Below are positions 33,188-44,169 of a stretch of 64,000 nt of DNA, piece by piece. Numbering within the stretch: position 1 is the stretch's first letter; every line of letters starts with the position of its first letter. Under the pieces are notes generated by a model. That model was not told the DNA's origin. It made no database searches and was given only the letters and a program-made list of their open reading frames with translations. The stretch is from Oikopleura dioica. Its lineage: Eukaryota; Chordata; Appendicularia; Copelata; Oikopleuridae. Where the stretch lies: assembly GCA_907165135.1 (NCBI GenBank), contig OU015566.1:11144157-11208156 (forward strand). Direction: 5' to 3'. Position numbers and translations under genes: made by a program.

Positions 33188-35309
33188 TAGCTCCACAGTT
33201 CGAGTCTACAAAACAAAAAACAATCCGCAAGCTTCACTTTTCAATTCACACATGCGACATTATGTCTATCGTCGAAATTCTTCATTTCCTTTTATCCAGA
33301 AGACAACCATTTATCCATTGATTAGTTCACAAATCACCTTAAAACCGCCCGAACCGGGAAAAGCCTTTCTTCTTTCCTTCTATTCGATGAATAAATTTCA
33401 CACCACTCAGATTCAACTTCAAAATATAAAAGAAAATGATCGTTGATTATTTATGCTTTTATGTGTTTTTCATGTTCCCTGGCAGATCAACAAAGAAGCA
33501 TGATATTTTGACGACAGTCGAAAGTGTCTTCAAAAGTACAACAATTTCACGCGATGAAAATATTTTCGACTTTTTGTCTAGGTTGATTTTATGGAGTGAT
33601 CCCTCTCCGTAAACCGCGATAGCGCGCCAAAAATTTTAATCCGTAAAATTTCGAACCTTTCGACCTTGAAATTCGACTTTGACTTCAACACCCTTTTTCA
33701 AAAGAAGCGTCAATTAAAGAGATTAGGTAAGGCTTTAATTTTGATGATGACAACTTCGTTTTGATCTGAGAGCTACTAAGACTTTTAGTCTAAAAGTAGA
33801 CGGGATAACGGGTTGTTCCGTAAAGATTACGGTGAAGATGAGGACATTTGTGGGCACATCAGTTCGATAGTAGTGTAGTCTAGTTCCTTGGAATTTCCGA
33901 CCCCCGCAGGCTACAACAGGGGCGTAAACAATCCTTCCTCCTCTTTTCCCTACCTGGGTTGGCTAACCGTTTCGATGTTGCTTTTTTAACCGAGAGAAGT
34001 ACCCTTTTTGGTTCATTTTCAGCTTGTTCCAGCTCAACCAGTGTTTTTATTCGATATTAATCGATTTTTATGACGTGAATGTTTTATGGGGAGGGAAATT
34101 TTGATTTGTAATTATGCATAACTTCGTAATGAATAGATACTTACGATTAGTTGGACCCGAAGGATTTAAACAATAGTTCGCCTTTTGAAGTGAGCGATAG
34201 AAGAACAATAGTAAGTGGCTCCTGTTGCTGTCAGCAGACTCGCTATCCACCTACTAGTTTTACGTAAATGGAGTTTTACTTTTTTTAGCTTTGTTAAGAG
34301 TTATGAGAATTTACCATCTGATGAATTCTGATCAAGAGAATATTACGTTTTCTTATTTCCGTAGAAATGGTTTTTGAGAATATTCTGAGAGTCAGAATTA
34401 CAAAATCAGGTGTTAAAAGACAGGAGTACTGGCCTTAGGCGAGTGTGGTGCGATAGTGAGAAATCTACAGCGCAGGTTGAAAGTGACTAATGATCTGGTC
34501 CATTCTGCCATTTGCCGACCCAGTACAAGTCCTCTCGTTTTTTTTTCTTAGAATTCAATACAGAGAGTCCTGCCAGAGAACAAGTTCACAAGAGAACGAG
34601 CGTACAGGCCCATAAAGATAATTACATTTCATTTCGAAAGGAAAAGGGCTTTACTGGGCATCTTAAGCGGGGAAAATTGAATGCATTTCTGCCCTGAGGC
34701 GCGAGCTTAGCTGCCGGGCTGACGACAGAGGGCGTGCTCGAGCTCAAAAAAGCTTAGTAGCATGCCACTTTCCTAAACTAAATTTGTGAAGATTTCACTA
34801 AATAAAAGTAAAAGAGAAATAATGAATTTTGAATAATTACAACTTACGCTAAAAGACTATCTTTCATCATATTTTTTCGCGGTGCAGTCTTCGTGAGAAT
34901 ATCTCCACGAGTGATACGAAAACTTATCAGGCAATTTCTACGTCAGTAGACAGCGCCTTGGCTCCATATAAACCGGGAGAAACTTTAATCGTCTCCTCTC
35001 TTTCCCGATTTCTGATTTTTCGACAACCGAGAATTTATCTAATTTCTTTATCTTTTAGACAGACTTTCGTCCTCGCGCCAGGCTACCTACAGCTACATTT
35101 GAGACCTACCAAGCTTAGAGCCTACCCCAAAGTCCCCCCTAAAAAAGGTAAGTGTACGATCCAAGAGGCTGGGAGCTCCCTCCTGAGGTGATAACACGAA
35201 GTTACACTAGTAACATCTCGAGAATAAACGAGCTTAACACCTGATTCTAGAACTTTTCCCCATTTGGTGTTTTCTATAATCGAAAGATACTACAAGACAG
35301 ACTACAAAA
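33188..35309. other. Long non-coding stretch before adenosine kinase
   Basis: About 2.1 kb without a supportable gene, long for this genome. A GC-richer spot at 33610-33640 (AAACCGCGATAGCGCGCC) looks promoter-like, and small GC hairpins occur near 33900-33925 (CCCCCGCAGGC...) and 34700-34740. No snRNA, tRNA or rRNA signature was found. Reading frames up to 141 codons (33021-33446) are shadows or chance. Confidence 0.35.
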
Positions 35310-37728
35310 ATGATGTTCGAAAAGCGACTTTTCGGTTTATCCAAGGGTTTCGCAATGATCATGATTTACCCCAATGAATTGATCCCTCCATTCTTAAAAG
35401 TCATTATTTAGGAAAACACAAACGCACACGCTGCTCTAATCAACTCCACCTTGATTAGTGATTACCACCTTCCATAAGCCATCATCAGACTTTTAGCTAA
35501 ATCGATAAGCTAAGAAACAGACTATGGTCACCCGTACAATCCTCAACATAGCAACATCGGTTTTCAATGAATTCGGCTATCACCATCATCAAAATGCTTT
35601 AAAAACACCCGCCCCGTCGTCGGTGGCGTCCAAAGATCGGAAAGAATAGTGTTACTAGGTTAGGTTGGTGGTCATCAACCTGCTTACATAACACTTCCGG
35701 TCGATGGACGCCATCGGCGGCGGGGCTAAAGTCATTAGTGATGTCGAGTTGATTTATTTTATTACTCTTTCGTCACTCCTCCTTTTGAAGCTAAAAATGT
35801 AGAATTTTTGCAAAACCCAAGCTAAGGCCACCCACTTATCGACATCCAGGCATCCGTCGACGAGGCTTTCCTCGACAAGTAAGTAACTGTTCATTATTCT
35901 TTATTAAACGATTAGATGATCGTTTACCGGTCACGATTACTATTACGTAAGAGTAGCTTTAATAAAACTTCCTTGTAAAAATAAACTATTCCTTCCTGAC
36001 TTTCTCACGTCCTTGGAAAGTAGGAGGTTAAATATTTGAACACCTAGAACATTCGTAAAACATCGCTCTTTACAGATATGGCCTTGAGCCGGACAACACC
36101 ATCCTTGCTGACAAACGACACCTTCGTCTCTATGAAGAACTCGTTGAAAAGATGGCCGTCAAGTTCATCCCCGGCGGTTGTACGCTGAATACCCTCCGTG
36201 TTTGCCAATGGATGATGGGCGAGAACGGATCGACCTTCTTCTCCGGCGCCGTTGGAAACGATGCTCTTGCCGACATCCTGATCCAAAAAGTGCGCGACTC
36301 TGGCATCGACGCTATCTGGCAGACCTCTGACGAGCATCAGACTGGTACTTGTGCCAGTCTCATTAACGGAAGTCAGGAAAGGCTCAAAATAATACAGAAA
36401 AAAACGATTCTGTAAAGGGACTTTGCCCCATTTGAACCCTACATCAGGGTTACAGATCGTTGGTGACACGACTTGGTGCCGCCAAACACTACGAACGAAA
36501 GCATCTTGATAGAGGTGACGAAATGAGGACGCATGATGGGGTCAAGACTAACTGAACTTTTTCAGAGGATATGTGGGAGCAAGTCAAGCAGTCAATGATC
36601 TTTTACTTCTCCGGCTACTTCCTTACGACTCAAGAAGGAGTTGACTCAATGCTTGCCGTCGCCAAGTACTCCGCTCAGTCCGACAAGCAGGTAAAATACC
36701 GCCAAAGTACAGTCAAAAACCTTTGCCCCGTCACTGATGTCCTCGATTAGGTTCCATCCTTGGAGCCTAACGAAGGCATCAGTGGCGGGGCTTCCGTCAT
36801 TAGGGATGAGTTAGCGTTTCTTCGTTCCTACTCTATGTGTTAATTTGATTGTGACGCAGTGTCAAGTGAGGCGATCACATGAGCACTACTGTAGTTTTCT
36901 TACATAAGAACCATGGTGGAAAATTCCACTGAAAATGTGTATTTCAGGTCTTCGCGTTCAACTTGTCCGCAAACTACATCTGCGAGTGTTTTACAGGAAC
37001 AGGACAAAACAATTGCAAAGGGAGTTAATCCTTTAATTTGCCGAATAGTGTTCACACGTACCCGCTCGTTGGATGCAGTCCAACAGCTTTGCAAATATTA
37101 GGAGCAATATTAGTACTGCCGGCAAATGATTGTTTGATCCTGTAAATAGCGGAGGTCGATCAGATTCTGCCATACACCGATTTCATCTTCGGCAACGAGC
37201 AAGAAGCGGAGGCATATGCCAAATGCGCCGGCTTCAAGCACAAGTCGCTTGAGGAAATTGCGATTTATTTAGCGCAATTACCCAAAGTGAACACGAAGAA
37301 AAGGCGTCACGTGATCATCACCCAGGTAACAGCCATTTACACGAGTTGCCTGTCTTCACAAATCGTCTTTAGGGTGCGAAACCAACCATCGTTGCGGACG
37401 ACATGGGCAACATTGCCCTCTTTGAAGTTGAACGAGTCAAGAAGCTCGTTGATACGAATGGCGCCGGTGATGCTTTCGTCGGCGGCTTCTTCGCCGGATA
37501 TCTTCAAGGAGCTGGCATCGCCGATTCTGTCGCCGCTGGACAGTGGGCCGCAAGGATAGTCATCCAAAATGAAGGATGCACGTTTCCCAAGTAAGTTCAT
37601 TCGAGTTCGACTCCGACATCTTTCCATTTCTTGGAAAAAGCGCCGCTGTTATCGAACCGATTTCAGTTTTTCCCAGCGGTCTAATGTCTCTGTTCAGGAT
37701 CTGCGAATACGACTACGACAGCAGTTAA
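35310..37728 (+). CDS. ADK: Adenosine kinase
   Basis: Nine exons fit: 35310-35334 (tentative), 35827-35878, 36076-36376, 36448-36514, 36566-36690, 36948-36996, 37150-37325, 37373-37590, 37698-37728, giving 347 residues in phase. PfkB-family marks are PLIDIQASVDEAFLDKYGL, FIPGGCTLNT, TGTCASL, FIFGNEQEA and the catalytic DTNGAGDAFVGGF with the base aspartate. The enzyme phosphorylates adenosine to AMP. Two introns (36377-36447 and 36997-37149) start with GA rather than GT and restore frame only with GA-AG ends. Two others hold copies of a palindromic element. The short first exon lacks the usual GMGN motif in full (LFG then HPLID) and may be wrong. Confidence 0.88.
35581..35744. repeat. Palindromic element, copy 1 (ADK intron 1)
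   Basis: Arms GCCCCGTCGTCGGTGGCGTC (35611-35630) and GACGCCATCGGCGGCGGGGC (35707-35726) are reverse complements at 17 of 20 positions, and similarity continues outward and inward (TTGGTGGTCATCAACC in the loop). The right flank GGCGGGGCTAAAGTCATTAG resembles the right flank of copy 2, so both belong to one family. Confidence 0.6.
36690..36825. repeat. Palindromic element, copy 2 (ADK intron 5)
   Basis: Arms at 36725-36756 (GCCCCGTCACTGATG...) and 36761-36791 (...CATCAGTGGCGGGGC) form a near-perfect hairpin with a 4-bp loop. The right flank CGGGGCTTCCGTCATTAGG matches copy 1. Outer boundaries are approximate. Confidence 0.6.
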
Positions 37729-38764
37729 CCCTAATCGCACATATTCTCGCCAAAAACGGCATCCTCGGCGTCGTGATCTACCTTCGTTTTCCTTTCCAAG
37801 TTCCCTCGCTGCGCCTTGGATTAATTCTTTACCAAACTAAAGCCCTACCCGACACCGCTTAAAAGTCTATCGCCCCTGCCAAAAACTCACCCTACCTAAG
37901 CGCTGTCGGGTAGTTTCAAAACTATCCTTTCTACTTTCACTCAACTTTGAAATAAGTTTTTTTTTACTGTAGGAAAAAACTCTGACTGCAGCTTTCCTCC
38001 AGCGCCCTTACCGAATTTGAAGTCCTTTTCAGGACTTTTGTGTAGTGTTTCTAATAGAAACTTTCTATTCTGTGAATATAGTCAAAAAGATCTCGTTGTC
38101 TTGACTCGTCTACACAAAGAGTACACTTCTTCTATCATTGAAGAATTTCGGAAAGGGAGGAATGCTGGAGAAAATTTCTGCAGAAGTGCTTTTTCCTCGT
38201 TCTCATTCTCACCTATTCTAATGGTGCTCTAGGTTAAATTAACTCATCAAATCTCGTTATATTACCTTCTCGAAGATTTGATCCTCGATTCAGATACACT
38301 GGTCCAAAATTCTAGCTTTTTTCGGGTCGCGGCGGATCTATCCGATCAGTTCGGGCAGGTTTTAAAACCGATCTGGACCGGGCCGTCACCTAAACCTGTC
38401 CGAGAGATCGGCCCGCCGTTCTGCCCATCCATCACTTTACCATGTCTCTCCTGACTCATTGAGACCAGTTTTCGGAGTATGCACTCTAAACACACACTTA
38501 GAGCCAATTCATAAAATACTCAGTTATATATAAAAAATACCCCCAAAAATTGAACCCCCCTGACAAGAATTTTCTGTACTTCCTCAAAAATTCATATTTT
38601 TTTCTTCAAAAAATCTAAAACACTGCCAGGGGTGCGACGCGGAGGCCCGTTCGGTCGCCCTCTGGTGAGCGTCAGTGCGCTCCGGATGGCCTCAGTGATG
38701 ACTTAGAACGCCCAGCTGTTTTTTCTCTAGTCTCTGTAGCAATAGGGACTGGTCCACTTTCTAG
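37729..38764. other. Non-coding stretch with GC-rich block
   Basis: About 1 kb downstream of ADK. A GC-rich segment at 38318-38435 (TCGGGTCGCGGCGGATC ... GATCGGCCCGCCG) contains several short inverted copies of CCGATC/GATCGG and may be a degraded element. A second GC-rich spot is at 38630-38700. No gene is supported. Confidence 0.35.
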
Positions 38765-39109
38765 GAGAATCCAACCACTCAAGCACTAATCAAACTTCTA
38801 GGTAAAATACCCACTGATTTCACTACTTCCGAACTAAAAACTGAAACACTTCCTTTTCTAAATTCCAGAAGAAGAACCAGTCCCGATCCTCTTGCTATTG
38901 AACTAGTGTTGAAAACTATGCGCAGGCAAAGAGTAGTCGGTCTCAACCAACCCCATCTCAAACCACTTTATTATTTAATAAATTGTATGGTTTCCAACGA
39001 AAATCTGTCTTTGCGTTTATTATTGCAGGCTAAAAGAAAAATAAAACGCAATTTCAATGCAGATTTGAAAAGGCAACTATTACTCTTTATTACTGCAGAA
39101 GAAAACTGA
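38765..39109 (+). CDS. Orphan terminal exon, product unknown
   Basis: An open frame of 114 codons begins immediately after a splice-acceptor-like CACTTTCTAG and ends at TGA 39107. The in-frame TAG just before it overlaps the acceptor, as expected for a true exon boundary. There is no ATG until 38921. Residues such as DPLAIELVLKTMRRQRVVG and KPLYYLINCMV look coding, with a charged tail. I do not recognise it, and found no convincing upstream exon, so it could be a fragment of a gene or a retrocopy. Confidence 0.3.
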   Translation, partial: ENPTTQALIKLLGKIPTDFTTSELKTETLPFLNSRRRTSPDPLAIELVLKTMRRQRVVGLNQPHLKPLYYLINCMVSNENLSLRLLLQAKRKIKRNFNADLKRQLLLFITAEEN

Positions 39110-39147
39110 TTGAAAAATATAGGAACTAAAAAGCATCAAGAAAAATA

Positions 39148-40074
39148 TCAAGCTTCTTCGGCCATAACTTCTTCCTCGTCTTCTGGATCTTGATAGACGG
39201 CATCGTTGTATTGACTGTTTTGGTACTTTTCGTAGTGGCTTGATCCATAAATATCGCCATAATCGCCGAATGAGTCGTATGATTCTTCAAACAGATGCTC
39301 ATGCGCATCAAAAAGCTCATCCTCAGCTTCCTGCGCGTATGCTTCTTCTGGATACTCGTTGCGATATTCATTCATCAAGAACGACGGTTTGTATGTTTCA
39401 CCTTTACTTTTTTGCTCTTCTTTTTTCACTAAAAGCGTTTAAATTTTCTAACTTAAGATGGTTCACATACGCTCTTCTGCACGTTTTCGAAAGTCTTGTT
39501 TGAGCATCCACTCTGATTTTGATGCTCTCATGCTTCCAGGAATCTTCTCTGGGTAGACGGCATCCCATACTTGCTGGAACTCCCACTCGTCTAAAAGTAG
39601 TAGTTTCTTCCATGATTCCGAACCAGAAGGCGCTTACCTTCGGTTTCAGCGAGTGTTTCAGTCACATTTCTGATCCGCTCTCGGTAGACTTCTCGCTTTT
39701 CTTCCGCATCGTTCAGCATCTTAGTCTTACGCTTGTTCAGACGCTCGTAGAATTTGTCCATCTCCTCTGGCGACTTGTTGCGGTGGATCCAGTCTCTGAT
39801 ATCTTCATAATATTGAGCCAGCTAAAACATTAGATAAAAACATGACACCTTTGTTCGCTACCCACCACAGCAACTTCGCCGATTTCAAGTGTAGTCGGAT
39901 CTCTATCTCGTAATCTTCGGATCTCGAGAAGTTCGTCCCAGTAAGCATGCTTCTCTGCCAATGTCATTTTTGATTGATCCGCTAGAAAGTATTAGAATCA
40001 GAAAAAATTTACTCTAGCTAACCATATTGGCAGTTTCCCCATCTAAGCGCTACCGAAAGAATAAGAAACTTCAT
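39148..40074 (-). CDS. Acidic secreted-looking protein, paralogue A of divergent pair
   Basis: Five exons (40074-40023, 39981-39866, 39821-39638, 39590-39471, 39428-39148) give 250 residues. A short hydrophobic start (MKFLILSVALRWGNC) could be a signal peptide. The body is charged and helical: ELLEIRRLRDRDPTTLEIGE, QYYEDIRDWIHRNKSPEEM, RLNKRKTKMLNDAEEKREVY, then EFQQVWDAVYPEKIPGSM. The C-terminus is Glu/Asp/Tyr-rich (FGDYGDIYGSSHYEKYQNSQ). I do not know the family. Several blocks match the opposite-strand neighbour at 40235 in the same order, so the two arose by inverted duplication. Only 160 bp separate their starts. Confidence 0.65.
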
Positions 40075-40234
40075 GGCTCAAAATCAAAGAAAATGATGCG
40101 AGAGGAGCAGAGACGAGGAAACTCCTCGTAAAGACGGATTCGAGCTGACATTCGAAAGGGCAAGTGGATTACAGCTAACTTTTCCAACGGTCTCTCGAAG
40201 TTGAGCAGTTGTGTTTTGCCATTTTTTCGGGAAG

Positions 40235-41688
40235 ATGAAACTTTTTTATGCTCTTTTTGCGTCTGAGGTTCTCGCGAGGAGAGAAAGAGCTCAACCATAT
40301 CGACAAATTATAACGGACCCTGATAAGCTTTACTTTGCGCCTGTTAGACGACAAATCAGTAAGTCAATTGAAAATTCAAAGGCAAATAAAATTATTTTTA
40401 GCGGATGTCGAGTCGATGAACAAAGATGAGTTCAAAATCTACAACAACAAGGCAGTCCAAGAGCTGCGATTCAAGGATCCACGTCAACTCACTTTGGATG
40501 AAGCGGAAGATGTAAGTCCAGCTCCTAAATCTATTCTTGATTTATGATAAGATTGCCGATTTCTATGCGAACCTGCGTAAATGGCAAGCTCGAATGGACG
40601 ACGACGAGGAACGAGAGCTCTGGAGAAAAGAGAAGATTCATCAAAAGAAGGTGCAGTATCAGAACATCGAGCATCAGTACGACAAGGAAAAGGGTCGCGA
40701 AAGAAAGAAGAAGCATGGAGAGCCAAAAACGTGGACATTAGATGATGAAGCAGAAAGAAAGAAAAAAATTCGGAAAAGGGAAGAAAAAAGGAAAAGTCGA
40801 TAAAGTTGAGAAAGGCAATAAGAAAAATGCGACAAGGGTACTGTTACTTTTGAAGATAAGGGATTGAAATATTTTTAGGATGACTACATCGAGATGAGAG
40901 AACGAATGGAACGAGAGGAATTCGAGCGAATGAGAAAATTTGAGGATCCATCGTTCGAGGGATACGATGACTATGAAGAGGAAATCATCATGGACGACGA
41001 TGAGGACAACGACACCGCAGAAGATCGTAAACGTCGAGATGCTGAAAAGGAGAAGGTCTCCACCGGAGCCGACGATATTGGTAAGAAAATGAGAGGGAGG
41101 CGCGATGCAAGAATGTTTGAAATGCCGTTACCACAAGAAGATGATGTTGAGTATATCGATGAAGATGATGAAGACGATGACGAGCCGCGCTACAAACACT
41201 ACCGTGAAGACGGTTTGCCTCACCCTCGAGAGTATTTCGGCAAGCATGAAGAAGAGGAGGAAGAAATACATTATAGCGAGGACCAACTCTACAGAGACAA
41301 TTTAAGAGTCCAAGAAATTACTGCACAGCTCTTCCAGACTCAAGGTTAGTTGTAGTTATATATCAAAATGGTACTGACATATATCAAAATAACAATGAAT
41401 AAAGGCGACATGGAATTTGATGCTGTTTGGGATAGAGTCAAAATGCACATTCCCGAATCCTTTGCGAAGGGAAAAGACGACTGGAAGCTCAAGGCGATCT
41501 TCCAACAACAAGCTCAAAATAGTAATTTCAATCTTCTTGTTCTCCTGTGTTTACGATATCTTTCAGTGAGAGACGATGAAAATCTTCGAATGCGCGCAGC
41601 TGAAGTCATCCAAAAACAACGCGCTGAGAAGGAGCATTACCAGCGATTCGCGAGAAAAATGATGGACAAATATGAAGGAGATCTTTAG
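40235..41688 (+). CDS. Acidic secreted-looking protein, paralogue B of divergent pair
   Basis: Exons 40235-40358, 40402-40511, 40552-40837, 40879-41344, 41405-41521 and 41567-41688 fit by phase, except that exon 3 needs a one-base shift. Its first frame ends at TAA 40801-40803, while the frame that joins the next exon opens in the A-run at about 40765-40771. The protein starts MKLFYALFASEVLA (signal-like). It shares QELRFKDPRQLTLDEAEDIA, DFYANLRKWQARMDDDEE and MEFDAVWDRVKMHIPESF with paralogue A, and has a long Asp/Glu-rich insert (YIDEDDEDDDEPRYKHYRED). The family is unknown to me. The shift may be an assembly error in a homopolymer or a real defect. Confidence 0.6.
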
Positions 41689-41969
41689 ACGTAGATAATC
41701 ATGCCTGCTTATTTCCAATAAAATAGATGAAACAAATATTTTTTATCATCGTTTATTATTTTAAATAGTGAGGCGAGTATTACTCGCCGATGACAGTGAG
41801 TGGTGAAGGCAGTTTGAAAATAATGTGCACTTTCGCCTAAAGCCTTTAGGTGATAGTGTGAAGAAAAAGAATCCCTAGAAATGTTTCTGTAGAAAAATTA
41901 AAATTTGTAAGTCTAAAAATTTTATCAATCAAGCACTGGTTTGATCAGATGCTTGCCCAAGACTTTTTT

Positions 41970-42744
41970 TCACTCAAATTCATTCTTCGAAAACTGGCTT
42001 GCTCGTTCTGCCATATCGTCTGCGAAGATGTTCGAGCGAGTGAGATTGCTTGGGCGTACTCGTCGGCTTGACGCTGGATTTCTTGATCGTCGTGGACGAG
42101 GAGGAGTTTCGGCAAGCTCGTCGATGTAACTTATTCGGGAGACTTTGCCAATTGACTGAAATTTAGTTTGAGAGAGATCAAGGAGGAAAAGCAAACCATT
42201 CGAAAGGGATCAGGCTCAGTAAAACTCCGGTCGAATCGGGGAGGATGACCAACGATCATCGGTGTCGAAGTTTGGAATTGAGGCAACTGCTGAGGATAAG
42301 CCGGTGGTGGTGTGAAAGGCAGGATGATTGGGGTGTTATTGGCGTTTGTCTGTTGTTTTCGCTCTTCCTTGATTTCTGTTTAGAGACTTAGATTTCGAAT
42401 GAGTCTCACCTTATCGCGTATTTCTTTGATTTCTTTCTTATAGCTCTTTCGCATTCGTCCAGATCGACACATGCAAACCGTGCATGTGAGGATGCTACCG
42501 ATCATAAAAGCTATCGCAATCAACAGGTAAAAGTATGGTGAATTGATGGCGATTTTTATAACTAAAAGGTTTGAGGATTTATGGCAAGAAAAGACTTCCT
42601 ACAAGACTTACATGCTTGAAAATTAGAACCTTTGTTAGCGTGATCATCATTGAAGGAGTGGGCTTCAGAGTTGCAGTTCAGATTGATTGTTGGTTGACCA
42701 GATATGGACGCGCTCGGAGCGGCGCTCCATTGAGGTTGACTCAT
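41970..42744 (-). pseudogene. Tandem membrane-protein family, copy 1 (frameshifted)
   Basis: Four exons correspond to copy 2: 42744-42612, 42562-42410, 42367-42197, 42155-41970. The N-terminus (INLNCNSEAHSFNDDHANKG) is conserved. Exon 2 encodes the membrane segment but has one extra base compared with copies 2-4, near 42541-42546 (GGTGGAATTGATGG against GTTGGATTGCTGATG). The translation therefore leaves frame and stops before the membrane segment. Beyond it everything is intact: KEERKQQTNANNT, a PPPAY (PPxY) motif, TPMIVGH, FDRSFTEPDPFRM and the end AERASQFSKNEFE. This may be a recent pseudogene or a sequence error. Confidence 0.6.
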
Positions 42745-43274
42745 CAAAGTTTTATCTCGCTTTCCTTTTGTCTCTCGATGTCTTTATATGAGTGACTACC
42801 GATTCATTAACGGTATGAACGGAAGTGTGTTAAAAACAGATAATTATTTGCTCTTTTTCTGAATTTCAACAGGTGTAGATGATTGGCGAATGGGCGGGAT
42901 GGAAAGCTGCTGCAAATTCTCGAAATAAAGAGAGACCGGAAAAAAGTGGTCTCGACCCAAAAAAGACAAATGTGGTGTTTCCCAATGACGCCATTACAAG
43001 CGGAAACGCTTGATATTGAACCTGCTACAGTGCATTTTCGAACTGGCGAGTACAAATTGAGGAAGTATTTTGAAACGACTTGGTGAGATAACTTATCGCG
43101 ATTCTAACCATGTAAGTTTTTGCTAATTTGGAAAATTACATACGATTTGCGATAATCATGCCTGCATATTTTCAATAAATTAACGACACACAAACGGAGA
43201 GATTCTTCGAAAGATGCAAATTGTAATATGCGCACATTTCAAGATTCGTTTTTGTTAGGCAAAATGGGACTTTA
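42745..43274. other. Intergenic between copy 1 and TPK1
   Basis: At 43149-43178 the sequence ATAATCATGCCTGCATATTTTCAATAAA repeats the 3' end of paralogue B (41694-41724), so this flank was duplicated with the neighbouring block. A 67-codon frame at 42883-43086 shows no recognisable feature. Confidence 0.35.
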
Positions 43275-44169
43275 TTAAATATCGAAAACCTTGCTTTTAC
43301 AACAGACAGAAGGTGGCTCGACCATTTCTACAGTAAATAAAAGACTTCCGTCGGTTATAATTTCGATTTCGTCAGAAACTTTCTCGTTGCTTGAAGATAT
43401 AAGCTCTCCAACCCTAGAATCACAATAAAATACGCTCAAATCATTGTATTTTACCTCATGGGCCCATCAATATTCCATTTGAGACCTGTTGTCCGAACAT
43501 TACATTCACCATCGACAGGAATAAGACCAATCTTTCCCTCGTAGCCAGTATTCAAGGCCAATCTGTGTGCTCCCTTTTTGAGAACTCGCATCAGAGACGT
43601 ATCTCTCAGGAAGTAAACTGGGCTTTGAAATTCATTCGAAATCTTCACCATTGTGTGGATTTGAGACATCTGATGGTCGAGACGGCCTTTTGCTCCAGTT
43701 CCAATAACAAAGACTGGGTCCTCAGGGACTCTTTCCAAAATCATTCGAAGCGCTAGAAAATAAGATAGGCGGATTCTACCTATGCATGAGTTTAAACCTT
43801 TCTCGAAGTCGGTTGAGTTCTGATCCGGCGTTTCTTGAATGTCAACGCCGTAAGCTTGATACTCATCGATGAGTTCCTTACTAACAGAGTCGAAGTCACC
43901 AGAAACGCAATGAGGAATAAAAACAGAGGGGCTTTCCTTGTCCAACTCATACAAGACGTTCAGCCCACCATCTGCAGCGTGCCTGTAGGAAGACTGCGTC
44001 CAGAGCTTTTGAAATGTGCTGTAGAGAAGCAAATTCTGTTTGTTGATTTTACTGCCATTGAGGATAAGAAGACTGAAACCCTGAATTGATTGATATCAAG
44101 AAAATCACGAATTAGTACCTTTGAAATTACTGGAGCAAATGGCTGCTCAGCATATATCTCATTCTCCAT
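43275..44169 (-). CDS. TPK1: Thiamine pyrophosphokinase
   Basis: Exons 44169-44119, 44080-43798, 43752-43455 and 43413-43275 give 256 residues (human about 243). Family marks are ADGGLNVLYEL, CVSGDFDSVSKE, TPDQNSTDFEK, GAKGRLDHQMSQIHTM, HRLALNTGYEGKIGLIPV and TTGLKWN. The enzyme makes thiamine pyrophosphate from thiamine and ATP. The frame stays open upstream to 44247 through a GC-rich repeat, so the ATG at 44169 is chosen because homology-free sequence precedes it. The gene sits between copies 1 and 2 of the unrelated membrane-protein family. Confidence 0.92.

Noticed and set aside
33890-33960. Small structured RNA at the CCCCCGCAGGC hairpin
   Set aside because: Short GC hairpins only; no Pol III boxes, Sm site or known snRNA/snoRNA signature.
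42883-43086. 67-codon plus-strand frame between copy 1 and TPK1
   Set aside because: No splice partners, no similarity to neighbours, and a comparable frame exists on the other strand.
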